Assembly: GCF_001941975.2 (NCBI RefSeq)
Contig: NZ_CP146991.1
Coordinates: forward strand, 3,841,001 to 3,905,000
Direction: 5' to 3'
Origin: Sporomusa sphaeroides DSM 2875
GTDB taxonomy: Bacteria; Bacillota; Negativicutes; Sporomusales; Sporomusaceae
Length of the DNA: 64,000 nucleotides
The position numbers and the translations under genes are program-made. The notes under the pieces were generated by a model. The model saw only the letters and a list, made by a program, of their open reading frames with translations, had not been told where the DNA came from and did not search any database. This document shows, one piece after another, positions 61,611 to 64,000 of this stretch; positions within the stretch are counted from its first letter, which is position 1, and each line of letters opens with the position of its first letter.

Positions 61611-62438
61611 ATGAATATTGATTATTTTGCTGAAGCCTGGAAAAAGGATCTGTCCGAATTGGCCGCGACTCAAGAGTTCTGGAATATGCGGGCCGACGAG
61701 TTTAATCAGCATGGCAGGTCTGAGGACGGAAACCGGAGCCAACAGGTTATTGAATTTTTGGCAGACCGAAACGTCTTGACTGCAAATGCGGAAATTCTGG
61801 ACATCGGTTGTGGCCCTGGCAGGTATACCCTGGAGTTTGCCAAAAGGGCCAAACAGGTAACCGGGCTGGACATTTCCCCGAATATGCTGAAACATGCCAC
61901 TGAGAACGCCCGGCAGCAAGCGGTGGCTAATGTGCGCTTCGAACTGTCTCCCTGGGAAACGCTCACCCTGAAGGAGCACGGCTGGGAGACCAAATATGAT
62001 TTGGTATTTGCCTCCATGTGTCCTGGAATCAGCAGCAGCGACAGCCTGCTGAAAATGTGCCGGGCCAGTAAGGGAGCCTGCTTTTTAAGCAGTTTTGTCG
62101 AACGGGAGGATGAATTAAGAGACAGGCTGTACCAGGCGGTGTATGGCCAAGAGCCGGCTAACCGCTGGGGTAAGACGATATACTATGCCTTTAATCTGCT
62201 ATGGCTGTCAGGCTATTATCCGGAAGTAACCTATCATGACAACGAGTTTGAACATGCCTGGCCGCTGACTAAAGCTGTCGAGCTCTACAGCCACCAGTTA
62301 AAACACATGCACAAGGCAACCCAGACAGTCGAGGGGATCGATGAGAAAATTACCGAATACTTGGACAGCCTGGCGGTTGATGGCATTGTCACGGAAAAAG
62401 TACGGTCCAAGACTGCCTGGTTATACTGGAGATTATAA
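61611..62438 (+). CDS. Class I SAM-dependent methyltransferase
   Basis: A 275-residue protein. SAM motif I is ILDIGCGPGRYTLEF, followed by VTGLDISPNML (acidic residue for the ribose) and YDLVFASMCP. It starts with a helical N-terminal part and ends in a helical C-terminal part. Its substrate is unknown. GAGGAAGGTGA precedes the ATG. The FmdE gene follows after 25 bases and a solute-binding protein gene after that; in this setting it might make or modify a metal-binding small molecule, which is an inference only. Confidence 0.88.
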   Translation: MNIDYFAEAWKKDLSELAATQEFWNMRADEFNQHGRSEDGNRSQQVIEFLADRNVLTANAEILDIGCGPGRYTLEFAKRAKQVTGLDISPNMLKHATENARQQAVANVRFELSPWETLTLKEHGWETKYDLVFASMCPGISSSDSLLKMCRASKGACFLSSFVEREDELRDRLYQAVYGQEPANRWGKTIYYAFNLLWLSGYYPEVTYHDNEFEHAWPLTKAVELYSHQLKHMHKATQTVEGIDEKITEYLDSLAVDGIVTEKVRSKTAWLYWRL

Positions 62439-62463
62439 AAATTACCATAAGGGAGAGGATTTT

Positions 62464-62988
62464 GTGAACAGACAGGAATGGGAAAAATGCGTGAAATTTC
62501 ACGGGCATGAGTGTCCGGGGCTGGCGATAGGCTTCAAAGCCTGCGAAGCCGCCAGGGAAAAATTAGGCATTGTGTTTTCAGAGGATGAAGAAGTGGTGTG
62601 CGTTACCGAAAATGATGCTTGTGGTGTTGATGCCATTCAGGTAATCACAGGCTGCACCATGGGCAAGGGGAATCTTTTATACCGCAGCACCGGCAAACAG
62701 GCGTACAGCTTTTACAACCGTTCTACCGGCGAAAGTGTCCGGCTGGTATTAAAACCGTTTGGGGGTGATATGGACCGGGAGAAACGCCAGGCCTATTTGC
62801 TGGCGGCACCGGCCGGCGAAATTTTTGAATTCAAAACCCCAAAATATGCAGTGCCGGAAAAAGCCCGGTTGTTTAGTACTATATTTTGTGAAGAATGCAA
62901 CGAAGGCTCACCGGAACACAAAATCAGGCTGCAGGCAGGAAAAAAGGTTTGCCAGGATTGTTTTGCCGAGTACAACCGGGGATGGTAA
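62464..62988 (+). CDS. FmdE-family protein with C-terminal zinc ribbon
   Basis: A 174-residue protein. The FmdE domain carries the HGHECPGLAIGF motif near the start and ENDACGVDAIQVITGCTMG, with cysteines and a histidine probably holding a metal. The C-terminal region CEECNEG...CQDC is a four-cysteine zinc-ribbon motif (about 147-168). FmdE was named from a molybdenum formylmethanofuran dehydrogenase operon; its function is not settled. GTG 62464 has GGGAGAGG just ahead; the longer upstream reading lies inside the methyltransferase gene. Confidence 0.88.
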   Translation: MNRQEWEKCVKFHGHECPGLAIGFKACEAAREKLGIVFSEDEEVVCVTENDACGVDAIQVITGCTMGKGNLLYRSTGKQAYSFYNRSTGESVRLVLKPFGGDMDREKRQAYLLAAPAGEIFEFKTPKYAVPEKARLFSTIFCEECNEGSPEHKIRLQAGKKVCQDCFAEYNRGW

Positions 62989-63043
62989 AGGATAACAATC
63001 CCGCATTTAGTGAAGCTAAGTGCAAAAGGAGATGTAACGTATC

Positions 63044-64000
63044 TTGAAAAGCTGGTTGCATAAAGCAGTTGTACTGGCAATAGCCCTTTTCGGGATGATG
63101 CTGGCAGGCGGCTGCGGCGCCGGTGAAAATAACAGCGCCGCAGCAGATACCAATAAACCGCTGGTCATTAATCTGAGCGGCGGCGACTCCGGCCTCCCCT
63201 CGCCTTATAGCCACTACCCCCGGGGACCGGGTACATTTAAAATGAGCCTGATTTTTGACAGTCTGCTGGAGCGGGGGGAACAAGGGTATATTCCCTGGCT
63301 GGCGGAAAAATGGGAGTTATCGCCGGATGGCAAGGTATATACTTTCACGCTGCGTCAAGGGGTCAAATGGCATGACGGCAGACCCCTGACCGCACAGGAT
63401 GTCAAATTTACCTTAGAATATTTTGCAAAACATATTCCGGTCAGCAATGACTTGGAGATTGACGGCAAAACAATTGTAGAATCGGCGGAAGTGATAAATG
63501 ATCATACAATAAAAATTGCCGTGACCAAGCCCAATGCCACGATCCTGGGCCGGCTGGGAACTGTCAGAATTATCCCCAGGCATGTCTGGGAAAAAGTCGA
63601 TGATCCGAAAAAGTTTACCGCTCCGGCAGCAACCATTGGCTGTGGACCGTATGTCCTGAAAGAGTACCATAAAGAGCAGGGAGCCTACAAATTTGAGGCG
63701 TTTGCCGGGTATTGGGGCCCCAAACCGCAAGTGCAGGTACTGCAGTTTATTCCTGTCAGCGACAGTATGCTGGCCTTTAATAAAGGCGAAATCGATCTGA
63801 CTGCCGTGACTGCGGACTTGCTGGCAAGGTATGAAAATAATAAAGAATATGTCATTAAGCAAAACCCGGCGTTTTGGGGGTACCGGCTGCTCTTTAATAT
63901 GGAAAAGCGCCCGGAGCTGAAAGATAAGCAGGTGCGGCAAGCCTTTGCCTATGCGATTAACCGCCAGGAGCTGGTCGATAAAGTTGCGCGGGGAGCGGCG
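63044..64000 (+). CDS. Solute-binding lipoprotein of a nickel/peptide-type ABC importer (3' end outside window)
   Basis: The first 319 codons of a family-5 solute-binding protein. TTG 63044 follows AAAAGGAG by about 12 bases. The signal peptide ends in a lipobox LAGGC (Cys24). Then come blocks typical of the family: LIFDSLLERG, WLAEKWELSPDGKVYTFTL, VKWHDGRPLTAQDVKFTLEY and GCGPYVLKEY. It follows FmdE in one operon, whose permeases and ATPases must lie beyond the window. A metal-chelate is the likely cargo given the surroundings; peptides are not excluded. Confidence 0.9.
   Translation, partial: MKSWLHKAVVLAIALFGMMLAGGCGAGENNSAAADTNKPLVINLSGGDSGLPSPYSHYPRGPGTFKMSLIFDSLLERGEQGYIPWLAEKWELSPDGKVYTFTLRQGVKWHDGRPLTAQDVKFTLEYFAKHIPVSNDLEIDGKTIVESAEVINDHTIKIAVTKPNATILGRLGTVRIIPRHVWEKVDDPKKFTAPAATIGCGPYVLKEYHKEQGAYKFEAFAGYWGPKPQVQVLQFIPVSDSMLAFNKGEIDLTAVTADLLARYENNKEYVIKQNPAFWGYRLLFNMEKRPELKDKQVRQAFAYAINRQELVDKVARGAA

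Overview
The window reads as part of the chromosome of an anaerobic, diderm Firmicute of the Sporomusa/Pelosinus type (Negativicutes), very probably an acetogen. Three things point there. A porin with an N-terminal S-layer homology domain implies an outer membrane. A complete corrinoid methyltransferase cassette couples to tetrahydrofolate. Nickel and cobalt uptake genes are numerous. The genus is an inference; there is no rRNA or tRNA gene to fix it.

Layout. 1-1.6 kb: the end of an RND efflux pump and a UspA protein. 1.8-5 kb: a D-threonate/D-erythronate-type module (pdxA2, four-carbon acid sugar kinase, RpiR regulator). 5.3-10.8 kb: an M20 carbamoylase with a DMT exporter, an AraC regulator, a second DMT exporter and a MATE pump. 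11-17.1 kb: lactate use, with nickel-dependent lactate racemase LarA, LutABC and lactate permease. 17.2-23.1 kb: a GNAT enzyme and a nikABCDE nickel importer that could supply LarA and CO dehydrogenase. 23.3-34.6 kb: a corrinoid O-demethylase-type cluster: RACo-like activator, two MFS carriers, LysR regulator, UroD-like methyltransferase I, SLH-porin, soluble chemoreceptor, methyl-THF methyltransferase and corrinoid protein. A shared 35-nt promoter element ties its two outward-facing operons together. 34.6-38.5 kb: nested mobile DNA, with an IS110 element, a tiny holin-like toxin gene and an IS1182-type element. A 196-bp MITE with the IS1182 ends lies 13 kb away, against the stop codon of the activator gene.

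38.5-41.2 kb: MarR regulator, metal P-type ATPase and a small HMA-like protein. 41.6-51 kb: a sigma-54 regulon around a PrpR-like activator. One side encodes a two-cluster ferredoxin-like protein, an unrecognised protein, TctC and a PanB homologue; the other encodes TctB, TctA and a PdxA homologue. This looks like an uncharacterised carboxylate uptake and degradation pathway, perhaps delivering one-carbon units to folate. 51-52.8 kb: a transmembrane chemoreceptor. 52.8-64 kb: metal supply, with a second nickel/peptide-type ABC importer, CbiMQO, and a methyltransferase-FmdE-solute-binding-protein operon cut by the window end. All three of those transcription units have intrinsic terminators in their leaders.

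The regions fit an acetogen's economy: methyl groups and lactate as electron and carbon sources, cobalt for corrinoids, nickel for LarA and CODH/ACS. The strongest leads for new biology are the sigma-54 TctABC/PanB/PdxA regulon with its unrecognised protein pair, the demethylase cluster with its own porin and sensor, and the IS110 left end, which carries a candidate guide matching its own target flank.
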